Shown here: positions 7,746 to 15,810 of the stretch, piece by piece
Position numbering within the stretch: the first letter of the stretch is position 1
How the letters are laid out: each line of letters opens with the position of its first letter
DNA from: Planctomycetaceae bacterium
GTDB lineage: Bacteria > Planctomycetota > Planctomycetia > Pirellulales > Pirellulaceae
NCBI GenBank assembly: GCA_002862205.1
Contig: PKCN01000121.1
Span: 1-41,050, forward strand
Reading direction: 5' to 3'
DNA length: 41,050 bases
Notes under the pieces: model-generated
What the model saw: the letters and a program-made list of their open reading frames with translations, nothing else
Told to the model about the DNA's origin: nothing
The model's database searches: none
Position numbers and translations under genes: made by a program

Positions 7746-8393
7746 TTACTTACATTTTTTGCTGTCGCAGCTTGCGCAACCAGAATTCTTTGCCTTGAAG
7801 TAATTACACTTGCCATGCTGTTGGCCGCAGTCATAACGATATCCGTCCCAAACATTTGCAGAGCATGGATTGCCACGAAAATACTGCAAGAATGTGGATG
7901 TCGGCAGATTTGGAGCCACTCGGGGCTGACAAACCACTTCAGTACCATAACCACGAGGCTCACAATCCTGTTTGAGATGGCGATGCCCAACTGATTTCGT
8001 CTCGACTGGCTGAACCAGAACAATCTCCGGCGAGCTGGTTGTGGCAAGGTCCGTCAGACTTAAGTCTGCTAACGGCATAGCATCAGGTACTGGCTTTTGC
8101 AGCACTGCCTTGGGAGCGGTTTCGGGTGGTAACTGCAAGCCGGGCCCTGTCGCAACCAGCTCGGAAAAACCCGGCAATTCTGAAAACTTGGGCACGGAAT
8201 CGATACTCTCAATCTCGAGCGGCGTAACGGGCTCTGAAGCGATCTGGACCTGTTGGGACACAGAAATCGGCTCATCCGCTGTCATTGCGTCCCCGAAACT
8301 GAGATCGGCCAGAAGGCGTTTGATCTCATCGTTGGCAGAAGTGCTGCTGACAAGAGTTACCAAGATCAGAAGCGTGAGAGCTTGAATACGCAT
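7746..8393 (-). CDS. Secreted small protein with eight-cysteine C-terminus
   Basis: A 215-aa protein with a clear Sec signal (MRIQALTLLILVTLVSSTSA). Residues about 22-130 are acidic and rich in Pro, Ser, Val and Leu with no Cys. The last 75 residues contain all eight cysteines (DCEPRG, VVCQPR, GNPCSANVWDGYRYDC, GKC, SGCASC, KKC), a pattern that suggests disulfides or metal binding outside the cytoplasm. The segment LPTSTFLQYFRGNPC with VWDGYR resembles small exported proteins of Pirellulaceae, from memory of the family style; I cannot name a domain. It is isolated: convergent with the DUF1501 gene, and 383 nt downstream of glnD on the same strand. Function is unknown. Confidence 0.75.
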   Translation of the reverse strand: MRIQALTLLILVTLVSSTSANDEIKRLLADLSFGDAMTADEPISVSQQVQIASEPVTPLEIESIDSVPKFSELPGFSELVATGPGLQLPPETAPKAVLQKPVPDAMPLADLSLTDLATTSSPEIVLVQPVETKSVGHRHLKQDCEPRGYGTEVVCQPRVAPNLPTSTFLQYFRGNPCSANVWDGYRYDCGQQHGKCNYFKAKNSGCASCDSKKCK

Positions 8394-8776
8394 AGGAAGA
8401 CCGTCCGTGTCTGGGGAAACGTAAAATTTCGAGGTTCACTGCAGCCCGAGTCGCGTTCGACCTCACCATGGCCTTGAGCCTCGGGGCAAAACAAGGATTT
8501 TGATGATTGAGTCGCTACGTTATTTCGAAACGCGTCAGAACTCACTGATTGACAGTGAAATATCAGCGGACATCAATCATAAAATCGAACCAATGAAAGA
8601 TTGCCGCGCGCACAAGTGGTTGCAAGCGAAACCAGATGAAAGAACTGTAAATCGATGGATCGCCGAATGATTGATCCGCGTGAATCTCCATCTCAACCTA
8701 CGCTGCAGCACGGTCACGCTTTACCCAACCGGAACTTCCAGTAATGCGATTACGCATCTCCAGAGAGTGAGGTCAT
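8394..8776. other. Intergenic region, Cys-rich gene / glnD
   Basis: These 383 nt hold no gene I can support. The Cys-rich protein's promoter must lie here. CCTCACCATGGCC at 8461-8473 repeats 7583-7595 exactly, so a 13-nt direct repeat flanks the Cys-rich gene. I see no convincing terminator for glnD. Confidence 0.5.
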
Positions 8777-11392
8777 CTAGGATCCCATGCTTAGCAGTTC
8801 ATTTCTGATCTCTGCACGTCTTTTGGAGTTGGTAAACTTCGAGCCATCCGGCTCGGACACGTAGAACACATCTGCTACCTGATCCAAGTGCGTATCGATC
8901 TTGGCAAAATGCAGGACAACATTCATTTTCGCCAAAGTCGCCGCAATTCGATACAACAACCCAACCTCGTCATAGGCAAAGAACGAAAGAATTGTATAGC
9001 GCTCCACCGTCTCGTTATCAAACACCACTTTAGTGGGAAGGACATTCACACTATCTCCCTCTCGAGGATTCTGCGAGTCCCATTTTCGTCGATGTGCGGG
9101 AAGTGCTTCGTCGGGTGAATCCAATAGGTGACAAACGCGAGCACAAATACTTTCGGTGCGTGGCTCGACTGACTGTCCTTCAGGACAATCAAGGTCTGTT
9201 ACCCAATAATTATCCCATGCCAGGTCGCCCACCATTTCGATCTGTGCGCGCATGATCGTCAAACCACTCGTGCTCAATACACCTGTCGCTCGCGCAAAGG
9301 TTCCAATGGAATGTTCATCCTCACGCCTGATGACCGTGTATCGAGTAGCGTTGAATCGCGGATCGTAGCTGCTAGTACACAGAGCCCCCTCGCCAAGGCT
9401 GCCGACAACCAGCTCAATCTGCTTTGCAAGATGATCGGAGTCTGCACGACTGAGCAGTGACAGCGGCATCCGATCAAGCAGCTTGACGCACTGTTCATAG
9501 GAGCTCAGTTGTTGCAATTGCTCGCGAACTTCCAAACGCTTCGATTCAATTTCGGGATCATCAGGACTACCGGGCAGGCTGCCTGAATCAAAGTATCGGC
9601 GAGTACGCTTGTAAAGATCTTCGATCAGATTGACTTTCCAGTCAGTTGCCACTCCCGGTCCAACAGCAACCAGATCCGCATATGTATGGACGACCAGGAG
9701 TTCCAACCGGCGAATCGATCCCACTTCCGCCGCGAACGCAAGCACAATCTGTGGATCACTGAGATCATGTCGAAAGGCCACTACGTTGACCGCGAGATGC
9801 TTGAGCACCAGCCATTCAAGTGTTTCTGCAGTGACCGGATCAAGGTTCAACCTTTTGGCGGTTTTTTTGGCAATCCTTGCCCCGACAATGGAGTGATCTT
9901 CTTCATATCCCTTGCCAATATCATGAATCAGCAGAGCCAAGTGCAATAGTCGCTTATCAGCCAGGCGGCGGTACCGCCGCCCCATACCACCTTCTGCATT
10001 TTGCAACTCTGTCGCGGCTTCGACAGCCCGAAAACTATGGGCATCAACTGTGTACTTGTGATACGCATTGAACTGAAGCAGCCCCCGCATGTGTTTGAAT
10101 TCGGGAATCAACTGCTCGATGACTCGCAACTCATGTAGCCGCCTAAGAAGCGGAGCAAGACGCCCTGGTCGACTGAGCAAGGAAAGAAACGCATCGATCG
10201 TTTCCTCATCAGGCGGCGTTGAGACACGATCCTGCATTGCCTGCCTGATCGCTTGCCAGGTTTGGTGAGTGATTCGTCGACAATGCTGGTTGGCGAGACT
10301 CATCAAACGCAGGATATCAAGAAGACTTGAGGCAAATTGTTCGAGGTGTTCCTTCGGAACCCAAATATGTGTCGGTCCCATACGGATGTGCTCAGCAATC
10401 TCTTTCGACAACACTGATTCCACAGCACGATAAACCAGCGGTCGGCTTTGCGCATCATCAACAAAATAAGCAGCGGCATACCGTACATTCCGGGTATTGT
10501 CGAAGTAGTCCTGCATGAATTGCTCGACAGGTAAGATTCCGTCGCTGCCCTGATAACCCCAGGCATCAGCAATCTCCAATTGGGTGCCTCGATCAAGAAT
10601 ATCCTGACTTTTGCCCTCACGGAAATGCAGTTCATGCCGAAGTCTCAACATGAATGCATATGCCTTCCGAAGATGTCGATAATCTTCTTCTGGCAGCGCC
10701 CCCAGTTTGACCAACCGTTCCAAGTCGGTCTCACCATAGCGTGCAAAACCTATCCAACGAATTAATTGGATGTCTCTTAAAGCTCCACGGGATCGCTTGA
10801 CATTCGGCCTTAGTAGATAAGCGGTATCTCCCCATTTTCCGCGTTCTTCACGACGGGCCGTTACCACTTTTTTGACGATCTGCGAACTGCGCCGCATTGC
10901 GCCGTGTCGAAATGCATAAAAATACTTGCTGTACAAACGCAAACTGCCGGCCAGCAAACGTGATTCGGAAAGAGAGGAATAAATAACGGGGTCTTCCCAG
11001 GACATCCGGCACGCCTCGTTGGAAGTGCGAAATGAAAACCCCGGATCGATCCCCGAATCTCCAATGTCCTTTTGCAAATTGCCCGCAATTTTTGTTGCCA
11101 GACTCTCAGCTTTTGGCGTCGTCAAAAGCATCAAGTCAGCGTCGCTATAAGGGGCCAAGTCACGTCGACCGAATCCCCCGTGAGCGATCAACGAAAGTCC
11201 AGTCAGGCGTTCATCAGTCGCATGTTCACGAATGGCTTCGTGCCAGATATCGAGAACCATATCGTCGTAAAGATCCGCCAACAGCGTCGAGACCTGCATA
11301 CCGGGCGTACCTGAGCGATGCTGCTCAAGAGCTTTTTGCCGCCCTTCCTCAAGTGCCGCGCGACAGCGTATGACGATTGGTCTCATCGACAT
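8777..11392 (-). CDS. glnD: [Protein-PII] uridylyltransferase / uridylyl-removing enzyme
   Basis: An 871-aa protein, close to the roughly 890 aa of the E. coli enzyme. The nucleotidyltransferase domain has GGFGRRDLAPYSDADLMLL at about residues 72-90, the G-G/S and D-x-D motif that places UTP and metals. A GlnD-type helical linker follows, including RGALRDIQLIRW. The HD hydrolase domain has HLALLIHDIGKGYEEDHS with the HD pair at 490-491. Two C-terminal ACT domains, at about 680-750 and 795-860, bind glutamine. It adds UMP to PII when glutamine is low and removes it when glutamine is high. The target PII gene lies 176 nt upstream on the same strand, so sensor and modifier are probably co-expressed. 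All key motifs are intact. ATG 11386 is an equally possible start. Confidence 0.96.
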   Translation of the reverse strand: MSMRPIVIRCRAALEEGRQKALEQHRSGTPGMQVSTLLADLYDDMVLDIWHEAIREHATDERLTGLSLIAHGGFGRRDLAPYSDADLMLLTTPKAESLATKIAGNLQKDIGDSGIDPGFSFRTSNEACRMSWEDPVIYSSLSESRLLAGSLRLYSKYFYAFRHGAMRRSSQIVKKVVTARREERGKWGDTAYLLRPNVKRSRGALRDIQLIRWIGFARYGETDLERLVKLGALPEEDYRHLRKAYAFMLRLRHELHFREGKSQDILDRGTQLEIADAWGYQGSDGILPVEQFMQDYFDNTRNVRYAAAYFVDDAQSRPLVYRAVESVLSKEIAEHIRMGPTHIWVPKEHLEQFASSLLDILRLMSLANQHCRRITHQTWQAIRQAMQDRVSTPPDEETIDAFLSLLSRPGRLAPLLRRLHELRVIEQLIPEFKHMRGLLQFNAYHKYTVDAHSFRAVEAATELQNAEGGMGRRYRRLADKRLLHLALLIHDIGKGYEEDHSIVGARIAKKTAKRLNLDPVTAETLEWLVLKHLAVNVVAFRHDLSDPQIVLAFAAEVGSIRRLELLVVHTYADLVAVGPGVATDWKVNLIEDLYKRTRRYFDSGSLPGSPDDPEIESKRLEVREQLQQLSSYEQCVKLLDRMPLSLLSRADSDHLAKQIELVVGSLGEGALCTSSYDPRFNATRYTVIRREDEHSIGTFARATGVLSTSGLTIMRAQIEMVGDLAWDNYWVTDLDCPEGQSVEPRTESICARVCHLLDSPDEALPAHRRKWDSQNPREGDSVNVLPTKVVFDNETVERYTILSFFAYDEVGLLYRIAATLAKMNVVLHFAKIDTHLDQVADVFYVSEPDGSKFTNSKRRAEIRNELLSMGS

Positions 11393-11568
11393 GGCAAGTA
11401 ACTCAGAGTGGACGCAGAGACGGGCGTCTTCGTCCTATACCCGGACATGAGATGAACGAATGCATCACCCGCTGGTGCATACGTTCCACGAAGCGATCTT
11501 CTCTGAACGATTTGGAACCGCTACTGAAGATTCGGCCTTTGGATCACAACCCGCTCGACCCACTGCTC

Positions 11569-12012
<444 letters not shown>

Positions 12013-12142
12013 TCAAATCAATCACACGAAGCAAATCGGCGAAAACCGGGGATTCTTGGTCCTCCTGCCGGGACCGTCCCGCCAAAACCTGCTTTCTCAT
12101 CGCAAATATCAGCAGATTCCCCGTCCGGGAACTCTGCCAGCC

Positions 12143-12694
12143 TCAAACAGGCTTCACCCACTGCACGTCTTCCACACCCCTGATTTGATTCACAGATCGA
12201 GTGAGCACAAAAAGTAGATCACTGAGACGGTTCAAATAAATGATCAACTCCTCGGAAACGCTGGTTTCATGCCTTCGAACAAGCGTCACCACGCGACGTT
12301 CAGCCCGCCGGCAAATCGCTCTGGCAAGGTGCAAATGAGTCGCGCCCGCGTCACCAGCAGGCAGAATAAATTGCCGCAGAGGCGATAAATTGCCCTCGTG
12401 CTCATCAATCCACTGTTCGAGCTGCCCAATATGAGCCGTTGAAATGATTCTCATACTGTGATCATCAGGCTCGGGAGTCGCCAATTCGGCCCCAATGGCA
12501 AACAAAGCATGCTGGATCATTTCCAGCTGTCCATCGACGAGATCACCTAATTCGGCGGATCTGGCAGTACCAATGGCAGCATTCAACTCATCCACCGTGC
12601 CATAAGCTTCGATTCGATCATCATCCTTCGCCACTCGTGGTCCACCAAATAGCCCCGTGCTGCCAGTATCGCCAGTTCGTGTATAAATCTTCAT
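12143..12694 (-). CDS. pduO: PduO-type ATP:cob(I)alamin adenosyltransferase
   Basis: A 183-aa protein of the PduO/MMAB family, matching its single-domain length. The N-terminal ATP-binding motif is TRTGDTGSTGLFGG, followed by RIEAYGTVDELNAAIG. The helical core carries the signature ICRRAERRVVTL, with arginines that contact ATP and cobalamin, and the C-terminal NRLSDLLFVLTR. It transfers the adenosyl group of ATP to cob(I)alamin to make coenzyme B12, which enzymes such as methylmalonyl-CoA mutase use; no such enzyme lies in this window. It is divergent from a Nudix gene across 94 nt, and 235 nt upstream of glnB on the same strand. No cobalamin riboswitch was recognised upstream. Confidence 0.95.
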   Translation of the reverse strand: MKIYTRTGDTGSTGLFGGPRVAKDDDRIEAYGTVDELNAAIGTARSAELGDLVDGQLEMIQHALFAIGAELATPEPDDHSMRIISTAHIGQLEQWIDEHEGNLSPLRQFILPAGDAGATHLHLARAICRRAERRVVTLVRRHETSVSEELIIYLNRLSDLLFVLTRSVNQIRGVEDVQWVKPV

Positions 12695-12719
12695 AGATCA
12701 CTCATCAGGTTAAACACAG

Positions 12720-12739
12720 CTCAGCTAACATTGGCTGAG
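12720..12739. promoter_or_regulatory. Palindrome in the divergent pduO/Nudix promoter region
   Basis: CTCAGCTAA and TTGGCTGAG form a 20-nt inverted repeat, 9 pairs with one T-G wobble and a 2-nt centre. It lies almost midway between the two divergent starts. A compact dyad here could be an operator shared by both genes, but no known regulator site matches by eye. Confidence 0.35.
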
Positions 12740-12788
12740 GTCTTCGTAACATAGTCTTTTGTAGAGAACTCCCGATAAACGACAAGGC

Positions 12789-13250
12789 ATGAAAATCCCT
12801 TCCGCAAAAAGAGTTACCGCAGCGGGTATTTTATTGATGACAGGAACTCAGGGTTCAGTTGAGTTTCTGCTGATGCGTCACCCAGATCGCTGGGACCTGC
12901 CAAAAGGTCACTGCGATATGGGCGAATCGTTCCTGCAAACCGCCCTTCGGGAAACGGAAGAAGAAACCGGAATTACTCCCAGCTCAATCGAGATCGATCC
13001 TCGATTCGAATTCGACCTGTTCTACCAGGTTCAATATCCAGAAACGGGTGACCAGCTACTGGAGAAGCAGGTCCGTTACTTTCTGGGATTTCTACACCAA
13101 AAGCCTGAGTTGATTTTGACAGAACATCCCTCCGCTGCATGGCACAGGTGGCAACCGCCCCACAAAATCCAAAGTCAGACGATCGATCCGTTACTGGAAT
13201 CTGTGGCGCGTCATTTTAGCGAGCATGACTCCCCCTCGACCTTGGGGTAA
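12789..13250 (+). CDS. Nudix hydrolase (Ap4A-hydrolase-like)
   Basis: A 153-aa protein with a complete Nudix box GHCDMGESFLQTALRETEEETGI, matching GX5EX7REUXEEXGU with all metal-binding glutamates. Before it comes VEFLLMRHPDRWDLPKGHCD; the WDLPKGH segment is typical of bis(5'-nucleosyl)-tetraphosphatases and related diphosphohydrolases. Predicted role: hydrolysis of a nucleoside diphosphate linked to another moiety, possibly Ap4A, in the cytoplasm. The exact substrate cannot be fixed from the box alone. AAGG lies very close to the ATG. The gene is divergent from the PduO gene and stands alone on its strand for 373 nt downstream. Confidence 0.92.
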   Translation: MKIPSAKRVTAAGILLMTGTQGSVEFLLMRHPDRWDLPKGHCDMGESFLQTALRETEEETGITPSSIEIDPRFEFDLFYQVQYPETGDQLLEKQVRYFLGFLHQKPELILTEHPSAAWHRWQPPHKIQSQTIDPLLESVARHFSEHDSPSTLG

Positions 13251-13623
13251 TTGCTCCCTGCATCCCAATTTTGTACTCGCTTTCCAAGCTGCCGAATTTG
13301 CTGCTGTAAAGGCAGGCCACTTCATCTTCTGCTACCCGATTCTTCGCCAGATCGGAACTTATCCCGGCTTTTGAGTTCGCCAGAGCACGGATGTGGCCTT
13401 CCTAGCCTCCCATGTGATGGATTTTACGGGTGATAACGCATGAAGCGATTATGCAATTTCTGCAGATAGGGTTCGCAAACCTTTCTGGGAAGCAGGTGCT
13501 GGTTCGGCAAACCTGCACGCGGGCGTGACCTAATGTTGGGTGTAAGCAATTCGATGTTGACGGCGACGTGACCATCCAATCGCCCTCTACTTCCTCATTC
13601 GCGACCGAAACCGGCAATTCATT
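13251..13623. other. Intergenic region without a supported gene
   Basis: This 373-nt gap between the Nudix gene and the next CDS holds short open frames with no coding character. A loose GCAGGT/ACCTGC stem lies near 13494-13518. I see no U-run terminator and no structured RNA I can name. The promoter of the following gene should be near 13540-13620. Confidence 0.45.
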
Positions 13624-14328
13624 ATGGGCTTTCTGAAACGCATCCTCCGCAGTGGGGTGGCCGACGACGCAATCAAAGGCAATACGAATGGCAGCTTCGA
13701 GTCACTATCAGACGATGAACTGCAAACCCATATGGGAATCGACTCTTACGGTGTGTTTGACCTCACCGATGCGATTCGCCCATCCTACGATCTTCAGATC
13801 GTTCCCAAACAAGGTTACCGATTCGACGAATACATTGACGAAGCCAGCGGCACCCGCACCCCGGTCATCATGGCCTCAGCGACACGGCACACCCTGATGG
13901 ATTTGTTTCTGGACCTGATTGAACCACTGGGAACAAACGTCGATGTCGTTCTGGAAACCAGCCATCACGCCGGGAATGATCAAGAAGACCTGTATCGCGA
14001 ACACATTGATGTCCCGGTATTGAAGAGCATTCTTCTGGATTTCGAGGATCTTCTGCTCAATGATGGGTGCACTGGCATCGCCGTCATCAACCCAGCCAAG
14101 CGGCAAGAGATTCAATTGGATGAACACAAACTTCTCATTGTTTATGGTGATCCCTTGGCTGAATTTGAGCAAACATTGATCGCGGGTGACGTCTATCCTG
14201 ACGACGACATCCAGTTTGTGACAGAAGCAGAACATGTGCATAGCAGCAGTGAAAAGATGTTTCGCAAGTTCAACATGCTCAAGAACCGCCTTGGAATGGA
14301 CGGTGAATCAAACCAAGGCTCTTGGTAA
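13624..14328 (+). CDS. Conserved-looking hypothetical cytoplasmic protein
   Basis: A 234-aa acidic protein with no signal peptide and no TM segment. It starts MGFLKRILRSGVADDAIKG and has alternating strand and helix segments (TRTPVIMASATRHTLMDLFLDLIEPLG, cited as two pieces TRTPVIMASAT and LMDLFLDLIEPLG). Later come DVVLETSHH, LLLNDGCTGIAVINP and HKLLIVYGD. This looks like a folded alpha/beta protein, but no catalytic motif or family is recognised. Codon use and length support a real gene. The FMN reductase gene starts 133 nt downstream on the same strand, so an operon is possible, but no functional link is evident. The start has no clear Shine-Dalgarno. Confidence 0.72.
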   Translation: MGFLKRILRSGVADDAIKGNTNGSFESLSDDELQTHMGIDSYGVFDLTDAIRPSYDLQIVPKQGYRFDEYIDEASGTRTPVIMASATRHTLMDLFLDLIEPLGTNVDVVLETSHHAGNDQEDLYREHIDVPVLKSILLDFEDLLLNDGCTGIAVINPAKRQEIQLDEHKLLIVYGDPLAEFEQTLIAGDVYPDDDIQFVTEAEHVHSSSEKMFRKFNMLKNRLGMDGESNQGSW

Positions 14329-14461
14329 AGGAAAATCGCATCTTGTGCTGGCAACAGTAGTGCCAAGCAAAAGAAAATAGGCAGGCAGGTCGACAACCGG
14401 ATCGACTTTTGCAAGCATGAGCGCCAAACCCATTTCAATCCACGGGCAAGGTAATTTCCCC

Positions 14462-14989
14462 ATGATCCTGGTGATCAGCTCCAGCCTCCACCCCGGCAGT
14501 CGCAGCCGCATTATGGCGCGTGCCTGTGTCAATCGATTGCAAGAACTTGAAACGGAAGCCACCTTGTTTGACTTGGCTGAGTCACCACTTCCGCTTTGTG
14601 ATGGTGCGACAGCCTATGGAGACAGCAATGTCCAGCAACTCAGTGGACTGGTCGAGAATGCAGACGCAATCCTGCTCGCGTCTCCCGTTTATAATTACGA
14701 TGTTAATTCATCAGCAAAAAACGCGGTGGAATTGACAGGTCGAGCTTGGACCGGAAAGATCGTGGGCATGATGCTTGCTGCCGGTGGTCAGGGTAGCTAC
14801 ATGTCCGGAATGGGGCTCGCAAACAGCTTGATGCTTGATTTTCGCTGCCTGATTGTACCCCGCTTCATCTACGCGACTGGCGAATCATTTGAAGGGGAAG
14901 AACTTGCTGATGAAAGCATTCAAGAGCGTGTGCACATCCTAATCGAAGATACGCTTCGTCTCGTTCGTGGACTCAATCAAACTTCTTGA
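14462..14989 (+). CDS. NAD(P)H-dependent FMN reductase family protein
   Basis: A 175-aa flavodoxin-like protein. The phosphate-binding loop is SSSLHPGSRSRIMA, after the first strand MILVIS. The flavin-contact motif is SPVYNYDVNSSAKNAVE, equivalent to the SPEYNxxxPxxLKNAID of this family. A glycine-rich segment AAGGQGSYMSG follows. It should bind FMN and use NAD(P)H to reduce flavin, quinone or azo-type substrates in the cytoplasm. The frame also has an ATG at 14417, but the 14462 start is preferred: it has AAGG 10 nt upstream and begins at the first beta-strand. It is convergent with nadD, the two stops being separated by only 6 nt. Confidence 0.85.
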   Translation: MILVISSSLHPGSRSRIMARACVNRLQELETEATLFDLAESPLPLCDGATAYGDSNVQQLSGLVENADAILLASPVYNYDVNSSAKNAVELTGRAWTGKIVGMMLAAGGQGSYMSGMGLANSLMLDFRCLIVPRFIYATGESFEGEELADESIQERVHILIEDTLRLVRGLNQTS

Positions 14990-14995
14990 TCGGAT

Positions 14996-15640
14996 CTAAC
15001 TTCCTCGGACGCTTACCGACGGCTGCACGTAGAGCTTCTCTGCTTTGATAAATGCCTCGACGGACCTCGGTGTTCGAAACCGAATGCTCTGCCCCTTCCC
15101 AACGCGTTGTCTTAGTTCGCTGCTGGACAGCTCAATCAATGGCATGGTCACTTGGGACTCTCGAATCCGTTGAATATCCGTTTCACTTGCCAGTCCCGAC
15201 AGCACACTGAAATCAACGTTGTCATCTGCAGCTCGCTGCAACACGACCAGAGTGACCAATTCCAACAAGCGTTCGGGCTGATGCCAATGCTGAATCGAAG
15301 CCAGTGAGTCACTACCCATGATCAGAAAAAACTCTGCATCGGGAAGTTCCTTTTTCAGCTCCTGCAAGGTGTCCAGCGTGTAACTGACGTGACCTCGTTT
15401 GAGTTCACGGTCATCAAGCCGATAATTCTCACATCCCGAAATAGCAAGGCCAAGCATTTGCCGTCTCTGCTCATTGGAAGCGACGGGGCCATCCGGCTTT
15501 AAAGGCGAAATCGCAGCAGGGATCCAACGAATTTCGTCCAGTTTGTGGAATTCACGAACTGCCTCGGCAATCCACAAGTGCCCAACATGAGGAGGATCAA
15601 AGGAACCTCCCAAGATTCCGATTCGCATGGAGTCTGCCAT
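14996..15640 (-). CDS. nadD: Nicotinate-nucleotide adenylyltransferase
   Basis: A 214-aa protein with the nucleotidyltransferase signature GILGGSFDPPHVGHL at its N-terminus, including the HxGH motif. The family-specific WIPAAISPLKP, FFLIMGSDSLASIQHWHQ and the C-terminal SSSELRQRVGKGQSIRF follow. The last is equivalent to the ISSTxIR adenylyl-transfer motif. It makes deamido-NAD from nicotinate mononucleotide and ATP in NAD synthesis. The length is normal. An ATG at 15628 (MRIGIL) is an equally plausible start; neither has a strong ribosome-binding site. The gene is divergent from priA across 170 nt and convergent with the FMN reductase. Confidence 0.95.
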   Translation of the reverse strand: MADSMRIGILGGSFDPPHVGHLWIAEAVREFHKLDEIRWIPAAISPLKPDGPVASNEQRRQMLGLAISGCENYRLDDRELKRGHVSYTLDTLQELKKELPDAEFFLIMGSDSLASIQHWHQPERLLELVTLVVLQRAADDNVDFSVLSGLASETDIQRIRESQVTMPLIELSSSELRQRVGKGQSIRFRTPRSVEAFIKAEKLYVQPSVSVRGS

Positions 15641-15810
15641 TTTCTGTCAAAAATTCGCGTATCTTGCAGGTTCTGTGACCGAACTTGTCCAGCCCGAGTG
15701 TCACGCTGCATGACAGACGTGGCAAGTAAAAAATCAACATTTGCCACCCACGACACTGAATTACGGCGGTCAAGCAGGCAGCAAACACTCAACGGGTTGG
15801 AACATTCACT

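Noticed and set aside
12069-12081. CGGGACCGTCCCG palindrome as a terminator for pduO
   Set aside because: Only six pairs with a one-base centre and no U-run; probably chance or a minor protein site.
13251-13433. 60-codon plus-strand frame after the Nudix gene
   Set aside because: Starts directly at the previous stop, no ribosome site, composition unlike the neighbours.
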